Source: Chloroflexota bacterium
Lineage (GTDB): Bacteria; Chloroflexota; Anaerolineae; Anaerolineales; Anaerolineaceae
Reading direction: 5' to 3'
DNA: 64,000 nt
NCBI GenBank assembly: GCA_004347695.1
Contig: SLTK01000007.1
Location: 908,823 to 972,822 of the forward strand
Part shown: positions 50,418 to 59,750 of the stretch, piece by piece
Numbering within the stretch: the first letter of the stretch is position 1
Layout: the number at the start of each line of letters is the position of its first letter
Notes under the pieces: generated by a model
Told to the model about the DNA's origin: nothing
The model's input: only the letters and a program-made list of their open reading frames with translations
The model's database searches: none
Translations under genes and position numbers: made by a program

Positions 50418-51011
50418 ATGAATATCGGCGTACTGGCCTTACAAGGCGATTTTCTCGAACATCAAAAGATGCTGGAACGATTGGGCGCCCGGGTGATCCA
50501 GGTGCGTCTGCCGCAGCATTTGCAGGACCTCGACGGCTTGATCATCCCTGGCGGCGAATCAACCACCATCGGCAAACTGGCCGTCGAATTTGGGTTGATG
50601 GAGCCGTTGCGGGCTTTCGCCCAGGACCATGCTATCTGGGGTACCTGCGCCGGGGCGATTTTCCTGGCGCGGGATATCGGCCGTGACCAGCCACTGCTCG
50701 GGGTGATGGATATCACCGTGGAGCGCAATGCTTTTGGCCGCCAGGTGGACAGTTTCGCGACCGACCTGGATGTTCCGGTGTTAAAAGAAGTGGATCCCGT
50801 TGACCGCCCCTTCCGCGCAGTGTTCATCCGCGCGCCGCGAATCGCGAAAGCCAACGGTACCACCCGCCTGTTGGCGACTTTAGCAGATGGAACGATTGTG
50901 GCAGTGCGCCAAAACCGCTGGCTGGCGACTTCCTTTCACCCGGAATTGACCGGTGATGATCGCTTCCACCGCTATTTTATGGAGATGGCGCTATCGAAGC
51001 ACGACCATTAG
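50418..51011 (+). CDS. pdxT: Pyridoxal 5'-phosphate synthase glutaminase subunit PdxT
   Basis: A 197-residue class I glutaminase feeding ammonia to PdxS. GVLALQGDFLEH, LIIPGGESTTIGKL, WGTCAGAIFLA with the nucleophilic Cys, and SFHPELT with the catalytic His-x-Glu are all present. It is directly downstream of pdxS, the standard operon. Confidence 0.97.
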   Translation: MNIGVLALQGDFLEHQKMLERLGARVIQVRLPQHLQDLDGLIIPGGESTTIGKLAVEFGLMEPLRAFAQDHAIWGTCAGAIFLARDIGRDQPLLGVMDITVERNAFGRQVDSFATDLDVPVLKEVDPVDRPFRAVFIRAPRIAKANGTTRLLATLADGTIVAVRQNRWLATSFHPELTGDDRFHRYFMEMALSKHDH

Positions 51012-51052
51012 CCTGGCATGATCTGATCACCCTCTACCGGTACCGCAATCAG

Positions 51053-51988
51053 GTGCAGTGCCTGGATACTGCCATGTCTCTAACGCGGGGTAACCCGGTA
51101 GGCGCCTGGGCGGTGTTGGACAATCTGCGATTGGAATATGGCAGTTATACCAAGGTGTTGCGCCAGGGTGGTAGTAACCCTACCCTGATTGGGCAGATGC
51201 ACTATACCGCGGGTGAACGGGCTGCTCGCCTGACTTTCGTCACCCCCGAACGCGGATTAGATTCACCCGGTCTGGCAGCGCTTTTGGAGAGCCTGGCCTG
51301 GGAAGCTGGCGAACGCGGCGCCTGTTCTTTGCTGGCTGAAGTCGAAGAAAGCAGCCCGGCATTTGAAGTCCTGCGCCGCACAGGGTTTAGCGTTTACGGC
51401 TGGCAGCGCGTCTGGAAAATCAACGAGCCGATCAATAACAATAATGTCCCCAATGTCTGGGAAACATCCAATGATCTGGATGCCCTGCCTATCCGCGCTT
51501 TGTATCAGGCGCTGGTCCCGCCGTTGGTTCAAACCGCTGACCCGCTCGTTGAGCGCGCCATGACCGGGCTGGTCTATGAACAAAATGGTGAATTGTTGGC
51601 CTATATCGAGCCGACCTATGGGCCAATGGGGATTTACCTGCAGCCGCTCATCCACCCCGCTGTCGATGACGTCCTGCGGCTGGTACGTTCATTTCTGGGT
51701 GGATTATCCTTCCAACTGGGGCGCCAGGTCTATCTTTCCATTCGATCCTATCAGGCCTGGCTGGAAAATGCGCTCTCCGAACTGGATGTTGAAGTCAGCC
51801 CGCGCCAGGCTTTGTTGGTTAAACATCTGGTGGTGCAGCAGCGCTCGCCGGCTTTTGCTGCTGCGCGCAACGGTACCTTCGAGAACCGTCAACCGGCAAT
51901 GATCACTTCGCCCAATGGAGAGCAGCCGCTGCCGCTTATTCCAACCAGTTTCAAGCGCAGCCGGCCCCAGGCACCATGCCAGGGTTGA
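51053..51988 (+). CDS. GNAT-like protein of unknown function
   Basis: About 311 residues. The region ARLTFVTPERGLDSPGLAAL followed by LAWEAGERGACSLLAEVEES and AFEVLRRTGFSVYGWQRVWK resembles an acetyltransferase fold with the A-site (R/Q-x-x-G/A) poorly kept. The second half is unrecognised. The start is unclear: GTG at 51053 and ATG at 51074 are possible, but the same frame upstream reads RPLAWHDLITLYRYRNQ back into pdxT without ATG, GTG or TTG, so a non-standard start or a sequence error is possible. It lies in the pdxST-tmk gene run. Confidence 0.65.
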   Translation: MQCLDTAMSLTRGNPVGAWAVLDNLRLEYGSYTKVLRQGGSNPTLIGQMHYTAGERAARLTFVTPERGLDSPGLAALLESLAWEAGERGACSLLAEVEESSPAFEVLRRTGFSVYGWQRVWKINEPINNNNVPNVWETSNDLDALPIRALYQALVPPLVQTADPLVERAMTGLVYEQNGELLAYIEPTYGPMGIYLQPLIHPAVDDVLRLVRSFLGGLSFQLGRQVYLSIRSYQAWLENALSELDVEVSPRQALLVKHLVVQQRSPAFAAARNGTFENRQPAMITSPNGEQPLPLIPTSFKRSRPQAPCQG

Positions 51989-52032
51989 TTTATATGCTGC
52001 ATTTTAATGATGAGGTTTGATTATTTAGAATT

Positions 52033-53652
52033 ATGACTCAACGCAGAATAACCGATGACCTGCAAGCGCTGCTTAACGTGCTGCCTGCTCGCATTACCGA
52101 GGCGGTCATTCAGGCAGATGACAGCGACAATCTGTTGGAAATTGTGCTCGATCTTGGGCGTGTGCCGGTGGCGCGTTTTGTCAACCGCGAGGTGACCCTC
52201 AGCGACGTCGAAACCACCCACGAAGATATCGATGCAGTGGTTGCCAACATTGGCGAGTTCGATGCGGACAACCGCGCCGGTCTCGAGCGCACCCTGCATC
52301 GCATCTCGGCCATTCGCAACCGCCATGCACGCATTGTCGGCCTGACCTGCCGCGTCGGCCGGGCGGTGTACGGCACGATCGACATCATCGAGGATTTGCT
52401 GGCAACCGGGCAGAGTATTCTTTTGCTTGGCCGCCCGGGGATTGGCAAGACTACCATGCTGCGGGAGTCGGCGCGCATCCTGGCGGACGACAAACGTGTG
52501 ATCATCGTTGATACCTCGAATGAAATTGGCGGCGACGGCGATGTACCCCACCCGGCTGTCGGACGCGCTCGCCGCATGCAGGTGGCCAAACCCTCGCTCC
52601 AGCATGAGGTGATGATCGAGGCCGTCGAAAACCACAACCCCGAAGTGATCATCATTGACGAAATCGGGCGTGAACTGGAAGCATTGGCAGCCCGCACCAT
52701 CGCCGAGCGCGGTGTGCAGTTGGTTGCGACAGCTCATGGCCGCACCCTGGAAAATTTGCTGCTCAATCCCACGCTTTCCGACCTGGTCGGCGGGATTGAA
52801 TCGGTCACCCTTTCGGACGAAGAAGCCCGCCGCCGCGGCACGCAGAAAACCGTTCTGGAGCGCCGCTCTCCGCCGACTTTTGACGTGTTGATCGAAATCG
52901 AAGAGCGCGACCGCCTGCATGTCCATGCGGATGTCTCTGCTGCGGTGGATGCCCTGGTGCGCGGCTACCCGCTGGCGCCTGAAGTGCGCTACCGCGATCC
53001 GGTTGGCGAGGTGGTCATCGAAAAACCGGCGCCTCCGCCAGCCATGCGCCCCACACCGCAGACCTCCCGGCGCATATTTGCCAACAATAGTGAAAATACG
53101 CAACCGCTCAGCCGGGCGGCACGCGGCAACCCGGTACTGGCCCAGCCGGAAACGGTCAATCCAGCGCCGCCGGAAGTAAACAAAACCCTGCAGCCGGTGC
53201 ATATCTATCCTTACGGTGTAGCGCGCAACCGTCTGATCCAGGCCGCCCGCCGGTTGGGCGTTCCGGCGGTGGTCGTCGCCAACCTGGAAGAAGCCGAAGT
53301 GTTGATGACCTTGCGCACTTACTACCGTTCCCGCCAGCACCCGATCGTCGAGGCTGAAGCGCGCAGCATGCCCATTTACGTCCTGCGCGCCAATACCATC
53401 AACCAGATGGAACAATCGCTGGCGGAACTGTTCAACCTGTCGGTCGAAAGCGGCCCTTCTGAATGGGATATTATTGCAGCTCAGACCCAGGTAGCCATTC
53501 AAAATGTTTTGAACGGCCAGCGTTTTGTTGACCTGCCGCCCGCCGCCGCAGGCATCCGCCGCCTGCAGCATGATATGGCGCGCCAGGCTCAGTTGGTCTC
53601 GCATTCCTATGGAAAAGACCCCAACCGCCGCGTGCGCATTTTCCGCGAATAA
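52033..53652 (+). CDS. R3H-domain AAA ATPase (SpoIIIAA/Ycf45-like)
   Basis: A 539-residue protein. The N-terminal part contains a SpoIIIAA-like ATPase with Walker A LLLGRPGIGKTTMLRE, IIVDTSNEIGGDGDVPHP, Walker B EVIIIDEIGRELEA and TAHGRTLENLL. A Pro-rich linker (about residues 330-390) leads to a C-terminal region ending in an R3H nucleic-acid-binding motif (RRLQHDMARQAQLVSHSYGK). Homologues are widespread in cyanobacteria and Chloroflexota; the role is unknown, probably in nucleic-acid handling. It precedes tmk by 32 bp. Confidence 0.9.
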   Translation: MTQRRITDDLQALLNVLPARITEAVIQADDSDNLLEIVLDLGRVPVARFVNREVTLSDVETTHEDIDAVVANIGEFDADNRAGLERTLHRISAIRNRHARIVGLTCRVGRAVYGTIDIIEDLLATGQSILLLGRPGIGKTTMLRESARILADDKRVIIVDTSNEIGGDGDVPHPAVGRARRMQVAKPSLQHEVMIEAVENHNPEVIIIDEIGRELEALAARTIAERGVQLVATAHGRTLENLLLNPTLSDLVGGIESVTLSDEEARRRGTQKTVLERRSPPTFDVLIEIEERDRLHVHADVSAAVDALVRGYPLAPEVRYRDPVGEVVIEKPAPPPAMRPTPQTSRRIFANNSENTQPLSRAARGNPVLAQPETVNPAPPEVNKTLQPVHIYPYGVARNRLIQAARRLGVPAVVVANLEEAEVLMTLRTYYRSRQHPIVEAEARSMPIYVLRANTINQMEQSLAELFNLSVESGPSEWDIIAAQTQVAIQNVLNGQRFVDLPPAAAGIRRLQHDMARQAQLVSHSYGKDPNRRVRIFRE

Positions 53653-53684
53653 TATTGCAACCCACTTTCAGGAGCAGCAATCCG

Positions 53685-54302
53685 GTGTTCATCACGTTAG
53701 AAGGTCCCGAAGGCAGCGGTAAGACCTCGCAAATGGCGCCCCTGGCAGATTTTTTGCGTCAGTTGGGTAATTCAGTAGTCACCCTGCGTGAACCTGGCGG
53801 CAGTGACATCGGCGAACAGATCCGCGCCGTGATCATGGAATTGAACAATACCGCCATGAATCCGCGTACTGAAATTCTGCTCTTTTTAGCTTCGCGCGCC
53901 CAGTTTGTTGAGGAAATTGTGCGTCCAGCCTTGAATGCCGGCCAGTGGGTGCTGTGCGATCGCTACGCCGATTCTACTCTTGCCTACCAGGGCTTTGGTC
54001 ACCGGGTGGATCTGGATATTTTGCGCCGGCTGCTCGATTTTGCCACCGGTGGGCTGACTCCTGATCTGACCCTGCTGCTGGATATCGAAACCAATGCCGG
54101 TTTAAGCCGCAAACGCAAAGCTGGCGGCGAGTGGAATCGCCTGGACGCCTACCCGCCCGAGTTTCACCAGCGCGTGCGTCAGGGTTACCTGGAATTGGCC
54201 CGCAATGAGCCGCAGCGATGGGTGGTTATTGACGCCAGCCAGCCGCTTGAGATGGTACAATCGGCCATGCGCCAGGCAATCCTTGCCCGCGTGCAAGCCT
54301 AA
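53685..54302 (+). CDS. tmk: Thymidylate kinase
   Basis: A 205-residue dTMP kinase. P-loop FITLEGPEGSGKTSQ, LREPGGSDIGEQIR, CDRYADSTLAYQGFG and the lid region RKRKAGGEWNRLD. The GTG at 53685 with AGGAG upstream is preferred because the P-loop strand starts right there. It supplies dTDP for DNA synthesis and lies between the R3H ATPase and the DsbA-cyclophilin lipoprotein gene. Confidence 0.96.
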   Translation: MFITLEGPEGSGKTSQMAPLADFLRQLGNSVVTLREPGGSDIGEQIRAVIMELNNTAMNPRTEILLFLASRAQFVEEIVRPALNAGQWVLCDRYADSTLAYQGFGHRVDLDILRRLLDFATGGLTPDLTLLLDIETNAGLSRKRKAGGEWNRLDAYPPEFHQRVRQGYLELARNEPQRWVVIDASQPLEMVQSAMRQAILARVQA

Positions 54303-54320
54303 ACTCGACAGGAAATGATC

Positions 54321-55562
54321 ATGCGAAAAATTTGGCTGACCGCCGCATTATTCTTATTGCTGGTTTTGGCTGCCTGCTCAAGCGCCAGCCCCGACCAAAA
54401 TTCGGCCGGCGCTGACCTCCCCGCAGGCGACCCAATGGAATGCACGCTTTCCAGCGTTTTCCCGGCGCCCACCGAACTGACGGTGGCAAAACTGCCGGAA
54501 GTGACCGGCTCTGACTGGTCGCGCGGACCTGAAGATGCCCGCCTGATGCTGGTGGAATACAGCGACTTCCAGTGCCCCTATTGCGCTATCGCCGGACGCA
54601 GCTTGCAAGCGTTTGAGGCTGCTCACTCAGACCAGGTGCGGGTGGTATACCGCTATTTCCCGCTGCCTTCGCATGATAAAGCACCGCTGTCTGCCCAGGC
54701 CGCCGAAGCCGCCGGCCTCCAGGGTAAATTTTGGGAAATGCACGATCTGCTTTTTGAAGAAGCCAACTGGGATGCCTGGACGGCGATGACGCCGGCTGAT
54801 TTCGAGACCTGGGTAGCCGACCAGGCGGATGCCATCGGGCTTGACCGCGAAAAATTTATGGCTGACCTGAAATCGGACGCGCTGGTGAGCAAGGTTGAAA
54901 AAGCCTACGGCAGCGCCCTTTCGAGCGATCTGAACAGCACGCCCTCCCTTTTCATCTTTGTGGACGGCCAACTGACCTTCCTTCCGGCTGATCAGATTCC
55001 TTATGATGCTCAAACTCTCGAACTTTTGCTAACGCTCTCGGATTTACAGGCGCGCGAGTACAATGCCTGCCCACCCACGGTTGTTGACCCGGCCAGGGAG
55101 TACTCTGCTACGCTGCAGACCACCAAAGGCGATATCACCCTCCGGCTTTATGCCGATAAGGCTCCGCTGGCGGTCAACAGTTTTGTCTTCCTGGCGCAGC
55201 AGGGATGGTTCGATAACGTTAGCTGGCACCGCGTTCTGCCTGACTTTGTTGCTCAGACCGGTGACCCATCAGGTAGCGGTTTTGGCGGCCCAGGCTATGA
55301 ATTCAAGAATGAAGTCAGCGACTCGTTAAAATTTGACCGTGAAGGCTTACTCGCCATGGCCAATTCAGGCGCAGACACCAACGGATCGCAGTTTTTCATC
55401 ACGTATGGCCCTGCCACCAACCTGGACGGCGGCTACACCATATTTGGCGAAGTGACTGCAGGGATGGATGTAGTCAAAAAGCTGACCCCGCGCGACCCGT
55501 CCAAAGCCGGTGAACTACCGGAAGGCGATAAGATCCTGTCCGTTACCATCGAGGTGAAATAA
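54321..55562 (+). CDS. Lipoprotein fusing DsbA-like thioredoxin and cyclophilin domains
   Basis: A 413-residue exported protein. The signal ends in a lipobox (LVLAACSSAS). A DsbA-like domain covers about residues 55-240 (EYSDFQCPYCAIAGRSLQAF, VYRYFPLP, STPSLFIFVDG) with a CPYC redox site. A cyclophilin domain follows from about residue 262 (ATLQTTKGDITLRLYADKAP, WHRVLPDFVAQTGDPSGSGF, MANSGADTNGSQFFITYGP). Both catalyse slow steps of protein folding, disulfide formation and prolyl isomerisation, so this is a two-in-one foldase on the outer face of the membrane. The ATG at 54321 (AGGA 8 nt upstream) is preferred over 54315. Confidence 0.93.
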   Translation: MRKIWLTAALFLLLVLAACSSASPDQNSAGADLPAGDPMECTLSSVFPAPTELTVAKLPEVTGSDWSRGPEDARLMLVEYSDFQCPYCAIAGRSLQAFEAAHSDQVRVVYRYFPLPSHDKAPLSAQAAEAAGLQGKFWEMHDLLFEEANWDAWTAMTPADFETWVADQADAIGLDREKFMADLKSDALVSKVEKAYGSALSSDLNSTPSLFIFVDGQLTFLPADQIPYDAQTLELLLTLSDLQAREYNACPPTVVDPAREYSATLQTTKGDITLRLYADKAPLAVNSFVFLAQQGWFDNVSWHRVLPDFVAQTGDPSGSGFGGPGYEFKNEVSDSLKFDREGLLAMANSGADTNGSQFFITYGPATNLDGGYTIFGEVTAGMDVVKKLTPRDPSKAGELPEGDKILSVTIEVK

Positions 55563-55566
55563 CCTT

Positions 55567-56907
55567 ATGGCCTCCCGGCCTTCCGCACCAGCAATCTGGC
55601 GCAGTTGGCTGTTGCTGGTTATCAGCGCCAGCGGCGGCCTGTTTGCGATCGTTGGAGCCGGCTTGTTGATTGTTGCGGGTACCATCAGTTTGCTCAGGGC
55701 TGCCGTTCACGGGCTGCAATCCATTACGCTCTTCAATCTGGCCTGGGTGATGCTGCTGGTAGGGTTCTTGTGCATCCCAGCAGTTGTTTATTCGCTGCTG
55801 TCGATTCGTGGTAAAAATTTCATCTCGCGGCCAAATCCAAAAACCTTCTTGTTTGCCAGCGCGGGACTGCTGATCTGGGGATTGCTGGTGCTGTTGTTCA
55901 AACCGGTTGAGACCTCGCCGTTGGCCTGGCTGCTGCTACCCCCGCTGGTGCTGCTGGTGACAGTCTTACCGTTGTGGTGGTATATCGAAACCGGGCGGCG
56001 TGGATTAACGCTTTCATCCCCGGCGCAATCCTGGGGTGTGATCGGTTTTAGCCTGGTATTCACGCTGCCGGTTATTTTGACGCTCGAATTGCTGGTGTTG
56101 GGATTGGTCCTGGTATTCGGCGGCATTTACCTCAGTTCGTCGCCCGATTTTGCCGGACAACTTGCGATTCTGCAGCGAATGGTGTCCGATCCCAATTTTG
56201 ATCCGCAGATTCTAACGGATATGTTCTCAGGATTGTTGCAGCGCCCCGGGGTTATCCTGGCGCTTCTGGCAGTTGTGTCCGGCGTCGTCCCGCTGCTGGA
56301 AGAAATGTTCAAACCTCTGGCTGTCTGGCTGCTGGCCGGTGACAAATTGACGCCGGCGCAAGGGTTTCTCGCCGGGATGTTGAGCGGCGCCAGCTTTGCG
56401 CTCTGGGAAAACCTGACCGCGTTGAGCGCTTCCGGAGACGGTTCCGGTACGTTAATTCTGGTTGCCAGGGTCGGCACCGGCCTGCTGCACATTGTTACTG
56501 CTGGCATGGTCAGTTGGGGGATGGCGTCTTTCTGGCAGTCACGGCGTTACCTGGGGCGGATGATCGGCGCATATGTGCTGGCAGTGATGTTGCATGGCCT
56601 GTGGAATGCCAGCGGGGTGCTCACGGGTATTGGTCCGCTGCTGCAAATCCCGGTCGACACATCGCCAATCACTCAGACGGTCGAGAGTGGGGCGGTCGTA
56701 GTGCTGATCGCGCTGGTTTTCGTCAACCTTGGGCTGCTGCTGTATTTCAATGCCCGATTGCGCCGCACTCAAACAGCGGAAGGGATTGACAGCGCGCGCT
56801 TTGTTTCTAATCCCTTGCAAACAGACTCGTCTCCATCAGATTTTTCAGGCGTTTTGCCCGAAGATATTGCCCCTTCCTCCGCTGGCCCAGATTCAGGTGA
56901 TGAATAA
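55567..56907 (+). CDS. PrsW-like intramembrane glutamic protease
   Basis: A 446-residue membrane protein with about ten hydrophobic helices. VVPLLEEMFKPLAVWLLAGD carries the EExxK motif, GFLAGMLSGASFALWENLTA and RVGTGLLHIVTAGMVSWGMA the second and third conserved blocks, and VMLHGLWNASG the terminal HxxWN. These define PrsW-type proteases, which activate sigma factors by cutting anti-sigma factors in the membrane. Substrate unknown. GAGGTG in the preceding gene serves as ribosome site. Confidence 0.85.
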   Translation: MASRPSAPAIWRSWLLLVISASGGLFAIVGAGLLIVAGTISLLRAAVHGLQSITLFNLAWVMLLVGFLCIPAVVYSLLSIRGKNFISRPNPKTFLFASAGLLIWGLLVLLFKPVETSPLAWLLLPPLVLLVTVLPLWWYIETGRRGLTLSSPAQSWGVIGFSLVFTLPVILTLELLVLGLVLVFGGIYLSSSPDFAGQLAILQRMVSDPNFDPQILTDMFSGLLQRPGVILALLAVVSGVVPLLEEMFKPLAVWLLAGDKLTPAQGFLAGMLSGASFALWENLTALSASGDGSGTLILVARVGTGLLHIVTAGMVSWGMASFWQSRRYLGRMIGAYVLAVMLHGLWNASGVLTGIGPLLQIPVDTSPITQTVESGAVVVLIALVFVNLGLLLYFNARLRRTQTAEGIDSARFVSNPLQTDSSPSDFSGVLPEDIAPSSAGPDSGDE

Positions 56908-56994
56908 AATGGCAAGTGTGGCAATCTCTGAACGGGTTTGTTAAAATCCACAAACCTCGACCTGCAGAGTTAACCCGAAAACACGGACAAAAAT

Positions 56995-57690
56995 GTGGAC
57001 ACCCAGGTAGCAAGCATAAAACGCACCCGCCTCCAACGCCTCATCCAGTGGCTTATCAAAGCATTGACCAACACCCAATTTATTGGCGCGGAAAATCTCC
57101 CCCCGGAAGGCGGGGTGATCGTTGCGACCAAGCACGTCAGCCGTTTGGATATTCTGGTTCTGTTTGTCAATCCGGCCCGCCCGGACATCACGGCCCTGGT
57201 GGCCAACAAATACCTGCGCTACCCGCTTTTTCGCTGGATTACCGAGTCGGCCGGCGGAATCTGGATCGACCGCAGCACCGCCGATTTCGCTGCTTTCAGC
57301 AAGTCGATGGTAGTCCTGCGCAGCGGCCGCGCCCTGGGGATCGCCCCGGAAGGCACCCGCAGTACCACCCACGCGCTGATCGAAGGGAAACCCGGTACCG
57401 TGCTGCTGGCGCAGCGTTCCGGATTGCCGGTGGTTCCGGTCGGCATTGCCGGTTCCGATACTGCCACAGGAAAAATGCTTACCTTCCGCAAGCCGACCAT
57501 TACGGCGGTGTTCGGCAAGCCGGTGATTCTACCGCCTGCTCCGCGCGAGAACCGCGAGCAGGTCATGCAGCAGCAAACGGATGAGATCATGTGCCGCATC
57601 GCAGCCTTGCTGCCCGAGTCGTACCGCGGCGCGTACGCCAACCATCCACGCACGCTGGAGCTGCTGGCTGCCCCGGCGTTGTATCGCTAG
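56995..57690 (+). CDS. plsC: 1-acylglycerol-3-phosphate acyltransferase (PlsC-like)
   Basis: A 231-residue acyltransferase: KHVSRLDILV is the HxxxxD motif, GGIWIDRSTADFAAF the second block, APEGTRSTTHAL the EGTRS motif and VPVGIAGSD the fourth. It would add the second acyl chain to lysophosphatidate at the membrane. The start at GTG 56995 is plausible but not supported by a strong ribosome site. It ends the run of plus-strand genes that begins with pdxS. Confidence 0.9.
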   Translation: MDTQVASIKRTRLQRLIQWLIKALTNTQFIGAENLPPEGGVIVATKHVSRLDILVLFVNPARPDITALVANKYLRYPLFRWITESAGGIWIDRSTADFAAFSKSMVVLRSGRALGIAPEGTRSTTHALIEGKPGTVLLAQRSGLPVVPVGIAGSDTATGKMLTFRKPTITAVFGKPVILPPAPRENREQVMQQQTDEIMCRIAALLPESYRGAYANHPRTLELLAAPALYR

Positions 57691-57775
57691 TAAGCGGATC
57701 GCAATTGTTAGGCTGCTAACGCTGCGCGCATTTGCAATGTCACATGATGCTGTGTGTTCGCCTGCGGAACGCGCT

Positions 57776-58534
57776 TTAAGATATTATTTTTCGCCAGGCC
57801 TGATATAACCCCAGCCGCCCGCCCTCCCCATCCGATTCAAATTCCGAATCCACCGTGAATCCCGCCTGAGCAGCCAGTTCCGCCAGTTCTTCGTGCGTGA
57901 ACAGGTGCACGTAACGCAATCCCACCTGTTCGGGCTGGCCGGGCAGGGCGTAGCGCCAGTCGAGCAGGGTGTCGCCCGGTTCGAGTTTGGTTTCATCGAT
58001 GCCAGCAGTTTCCCATGGAACGCGCCGCGCCATTAATTTGGCCGAATGCTGAAATTGCCACTCGGAGTGGATGAATACGCCACCTTCGGGCAGCAGGCCG
58101 CGCACCTGCCGGAGAATGCGCGCTCGCACGGAACTGTCGGGTATATGGTGCAGCACGGCGAAAGCCAGCACCACATCCACCGGAAAGCCGGCTACCAGAT
58201 CAGCCCAGCCCGGGTCGGTCAGGTCGGCGCGGGCAAAGCGGATGTCCACCCCGCCCGGTTTGGCGCTGTGCAGCGCGCCGCGAGCTTCGACCAGCAGTTC
58301 GTTACTGAAATCCAGCCCAAAATATGAGCCGGTAATCCACAACTTGTCCAGCTCCAACGCCAGCGCGCCTGAACCGCAGCCCAGGTCGAGCAGCCGCCCG
58401 CCAACCGGCAAGCCATTGACAACCCGGCGCACTCCGGGTTGAATTCTCCGGCGGGTGGCCGCAAAAGCCGGCCCGAATTTCTGGTAAAATTCTTGATTAA
58501 GGTGTAGCAGGCGTTGAAAGGTGAGTGAATCCAT
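57776..58534 (-). CDS. Class I SAM-dependent methyltransferase
   Basis: A 252-residue methyltransferase. LLDLGCGSGALALEL is motif I, YFGLDFSNELLVEARG motif II and DVVLAFAVLHHIPD motif IV. The N-terminus (LNQEFYQKFGPAFAATRRRI) resembles the TRM9/ALKBH8-type group. Substrate unknown, perhaps a small molecule or tRNA base. Confidence 0.88.
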   Translation of the reverse strand: MDSLTFQRLLHLNQEFYQKFGPAFAATRRRIQPGVRRVVNGLPVGGRLLDLGCGSGALALELDKLWITGSYFGLDFSNELLVEARGALHSAKPGGVDIRFARADLTDPGWADLVAGFPVDVVLAFAVLHHIPDSSVRARILRQVRGLLPEGGVFIHSEWQFQHSAKLMARRVPWETAGIDETKLEPGDTLLDWRYALPGQPEQVGLRYVHLFTHEELAELAAQAGFTVDSEFESDGEGGRLGLYQAWRKIIS

Positions 58535-58718
58535 GATCTGCCGGGATTTATAATTTTAGGCTAAGCGCCGTTTTCGAATATTTTTGGGGGAATGTGCCTT
58601 GAGCAGAATGATCTTTCTGCCGCACGGCCCCTTTAACGATTTGAGCCTTTTCTGAGAGGGTATTGGCAGCCATCTCAGGCCATGATTTGAGTTTACCACG
58701 CTCCTCCGTGGAGGGTTT

Positions 58719-59750
58719 ATGTCTGCTGATTATTCCATCGAGACGGAAAGTCTCGGGCGGGTTTATCGTCTGCGCGAGAACAAGAAAAAGAAAGATCAGC
58801 CGCGCGAACTGGTCGCCTTATCGGGTGTCAACTTGCAGGTGCAGCGCGGCGAGTTGTTTGGTTTGCTGGGCCCTAACGGCGCTGGCAAGACCACGCTTAT
58901 CAAAATTTTGACCACGCTCCTGGCGCCCAGCACCGGTTGGGCGAAGGTCGCCGGATACGACGTGCACCGCGAAACGGTCAAAGTTCGCCCGCTGATCAAC
59001 ATGGTTTCCGGCGGTGAATCCTCCGGCTACGGCCTGCTGACCGTGCGCGAAAACTTATGGATGTTTTCGCAATTTTACGGCATGCAGTCAGCCGAAGCCT
59101 ATAAATATATCGATGAACTGCTGGCAACCTTCGGGTTAACCGACCGCGCCAATACCAAATCGGCCGACCTGTCCACCGGGCTGCGCCAGAAGATGAACAT
59201 CATTCGCGGGTTTATGACCGGCCCCGAGGTGTTGTTCCTGGATGAGCCAACCCTGGGGTTGGATGTTGGCGCTTCGCGGGATGTGCGCGGTTTTGTCCGC
59301 CGTTGGACGGATGAAAACCCGCGCCGCACCTTGCTTTTGACCACCCACACCATGGTGGAGGCTGACGAATTATGCGACCGGGTAGCCATCATCAACCGCG
59401 GAAAGGTTTTGGCCTGCGACACCCCGGCGGCGCTCAAACACGAGCTCCAGCAGGAAGCCATTTTTAACCTGGACGTCAGCGCGCAGAACGGACTGGAAGC
59501 GGCGCACTTCGAGACTTTGCCCGGTGTGCATAAAGTCCAACTCACCCCGTTTGACGGTCACTCGCAGCTTCAATTCATCCTGGCGGAGGAAGCGGTGTTG
59601 AGCGCCGTCGTGAACACGCTGACCGAACGCGATGTGACCATTCTCAACCTGACCAAGCGCGAACCGACCCTCGAGGATGTGTTTGTCACCCTGGTCGGGC
59701 GCAGTATGGCAGAGGAAGAAAAGGCTGGCAGCAATGGAAACGGCCATTAG
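58719..59750 (+). CDS. ABC-2 exporter ATP-binding protein
   Basis: A 343-residue ATPase of the DrrA/multidrug type. Walker A GPNGAGKTT, signature LSTGLRQKMNIIRGFM, Walker B VLFLDEPTLGLDV and TTHTMVEADELCD. The C-terminal extension is typical. GGAGGG lies 3 nt before the ATG within a short CCTCC/GGAGG palindrome that might hide the ribosome site. It overlaps the next gene by 17 bp; together with both permease genes it forms one transporter operon. Confidence 0.93.
   Translation: MSADYSIETESLGRVYRLRENKKKKDQPRELVALSGVNLQVQRGELFGLLGPNGAGKTTLIKILTTLLAPSTGWAKVAGYDVHRETVKVRPLINMVSGGESSGYGLLTVRENLWMFSQFYGMQSAEAYKYIDELLATFGLTDRANTKSADLSTGLRQKMNIIRGFMTGPEVLFLDEPTLGLDVGASRDVRGFVRRWTDENPRRTLLLTTHTMVEADELCDRVAIINRGKVLACDTPAALKHELQQEAIFNLDVSAQNGLEAAHFETLPGVHKVQLTPFDGHSQLQFILAEEAVLSAVVNTLTERDVTILNLTKREPTLEDVFVTLVGRSMAEEEKAGSNGNGH

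Noticed and set aside
52021-53604. Long antisense open frame opposite the R3H ATPase gene
   Set aside because: It is a shadow of a high-GC coding gene: its translation has no recognisable domain, while the plus-strand protein has clear Walker and R3H motifs.
58695-58721. Riboswitch-like hairpin hiding the ribosome site of the ABC operon
   Set aside because: Only 4-5 bp can pair (CCTCC/GGAGG with a very short loop) and no aptamer-like structure precedes it.
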